From: Stramonita haemastoma | Taxonomy: Eukaryota > Mollusca > Gastropoda > Neogastropoda > Muricidae | Length of the DNA stretch: 20,000 nt | Assembly: GCA_030674155.1 (NCBI GenBank) | Contig: CM060316.1 | Location: 78,112,587 to 78,132,586, forward strand | Direction: 5' to 3' | In this document: positions 18,837-20,000 of the stretch, piece by piece | Position numbering within the stretch: position 1 is the first letter of the stretch | Layout: the number at the start of each line of letters is the position of its first letter | Made by a program: the position numbers and the translations under genes | The notes under the pieces: generated by a model | The model's database searches: none | What the model was told of the DNA's origin: nothing | The model's input: the letters and a program-made list of their open reading frames with translations, nothing else

Positions 18837-20000
18837 ACCCAGAGGGGGCACAGGAAGTAGCTTGTTCTAAAATAAACGCATCAATCAATAGTATATCGAG
18901 CAGAGTGGAAAGACTAAGCATACAGTTAACTAAGATTTCTCGTGGAGATGCAGTCAGATAATAGCATCCCCCCTTCTGAAATCGTGATAGATTCCTTTTC
19001 TATACTCTCTGTTTGTTTCTTTTCGTCCAGTCAGATAGAATTTACTTCACATACCTATTCTGTAGTCCTGAGACAGTGCCCACTAAAGATTTTCAACAGT
19101 TTCTCACAGATAGATATTAAAGATAGATATGTTCACACAAAAATTGGAGTGTGGTTGATTAGGCGTTAACGCAGCGGATCACATTTCCGTTAGACAGACA
19201 TGATAGTAGTGTATGAATGTTGACGAGAAAGAAAGAGCTACCATACGAGATATGTACAACTGCCATGACAATGGAAATTGATAGTTTCGAATAAATTAAT
19301 TTAGCTTATAGGGTAAATTAATGATCTGAACAGTTCAAGACTAACACTGTTAAGTTTTGTGTTGAAGAGATAAGGAATATAGGTATGTTAGCAATAACAT
19401 CAAGTATTTTATCTTAAGGATAATGAATTAAACTGCATTTCAATATCTAAAAAATAAAAACTAATGGAAAGTCTGTATCTTTTAGTTTACAGAATTTGCA
19501 CACATTTAGTATCTTCAAGCAAGTGAAATAGTGCACAGGCTGTATTGGTTCCTGTGTATTATGGGCCGGTTGATCTAACTGCCAGATTTGTGGATTTATA
19601 AAATAATTACACTCCCCCCTCCTCAATAACCAATTTGTTGTACTGGAACTCTTTCTTTCCTCTAAACTTTGGTGTATCAAATTTCAAAGTTATACGATTC
19701 CATTCATGCTTTGTACCTTTCGTTAAACTCCCATACAATAAACCTCTTTGGTTGTCATTTTGTTCATTCTGCATGATATCTTAATGAATAAGATAAACCT
19801 GACAAACTGGCATTTTTTGGTTAGAAAAAGAGTATGTTTTTCTGAATTTAAATTACGTCTAGTCCTTGCACGAAGACATTTCCTCCAATGCATTTTAAAT
19901 AACGTCAGATGGCAAAAACCAAAACAAAACAAAGCAACCCACAACCCCCCGAAACAAACAAAACACCACCCTAAACCCAACAACAAATGATAAACTTTCT
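18837..20000. other. AT-rich stretch with no recognised gene
   Basis: No receptor N-terminal exon is visible on the minus strand (no TM1 or TM2 pattern), and no repeat family seen elsewhere in the window recurs. The last 90 bases are A/C-rich low-complexity sequence. Confidence 0.5.

Overview
This is nuclear DNA from an animal, most probably a marine gastropod mollusc. The lineage call is an inference from memory. It rests on very dense (AC)n, (AG)n and (GC)n microsatellites, on several tRNA-derived SINEs whose bodies look like those common in snail genomes, and on a class A GPCR of a type expanded in lophotrochozoans. There is no bacterial gene density, operon, CRISPR array or rRNA. Nearly all long open frames here are artefacts of tandem repeats.

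One confident protein-coding feature exists: the terminal exon of a neuropeptide-receptor-like class A GPCR on the minus strand (12127-12921). It carries TM3 to TM7 and the cytoplasmic tail and starts at a clear splice acceptor. The exons for the N-terminus, TM1 and TM2 are not recognisable in the remaining 7 kb, so they probably lie beyond base 20000. If so, the whole 12.9-20 kb stretch is intron. The tail has two competing ends in different frames, which suggests an indel or sequencing error. Downstream on the same strand (11.2-10.0 kb), four short open segments bounded by plausible splice signals read as cysteine-rich protein. They may be exons of an unrecognised gene, but this is tentative.

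Layout: 1-1280, a trinucleotide repeat then unremarkable AT-rich DNA. 1281-1965, SINE B, a core fragment of SINE A and a LINE/SINE tail fragment. 2026-2079, (AG)n. 2405-2765, SINE A (minus). 3150-3376, compound AC/TC/GC microsatellite. 4590-5420, ~30-bp minisatellite. 6425-6625, AC/GC/poly-C tract. 7513-7566, (GA)n. 7899-8150, dead LINE 3' end (minus). 8700-9520, 33-bp minisatellite. 10040-11224, tentative exons. 12127-12921, GPCR exon. 13252-13852, SINE C (plus) inserted with a 13-bp target-site duplication into the tail of SINE D (minus). 14010-14290, AC and TC repeats. 14292-14626, SINE A (plus) inside the TC repeat. 15040-15206, GT/poly-G. 15689-16070, AC repeats. 17160-17800, compound AG/AC/GC tract. 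18030-18520, purine-only-like strand of nearly 500 bp. 18767-18836, 70-bp foldback.

The window is mainly a sample of repeat biology (SINE nesting, SINE landing in a microsatellite, minisatellite decay, Z-DNA- and H-DNA-prone tracts) around one receptor gene. I found no convincing new multi-gene system. The best leads are the tentative cysteine-rich gene, the receptor's ambiguous C-terminus and the nested SINEs.
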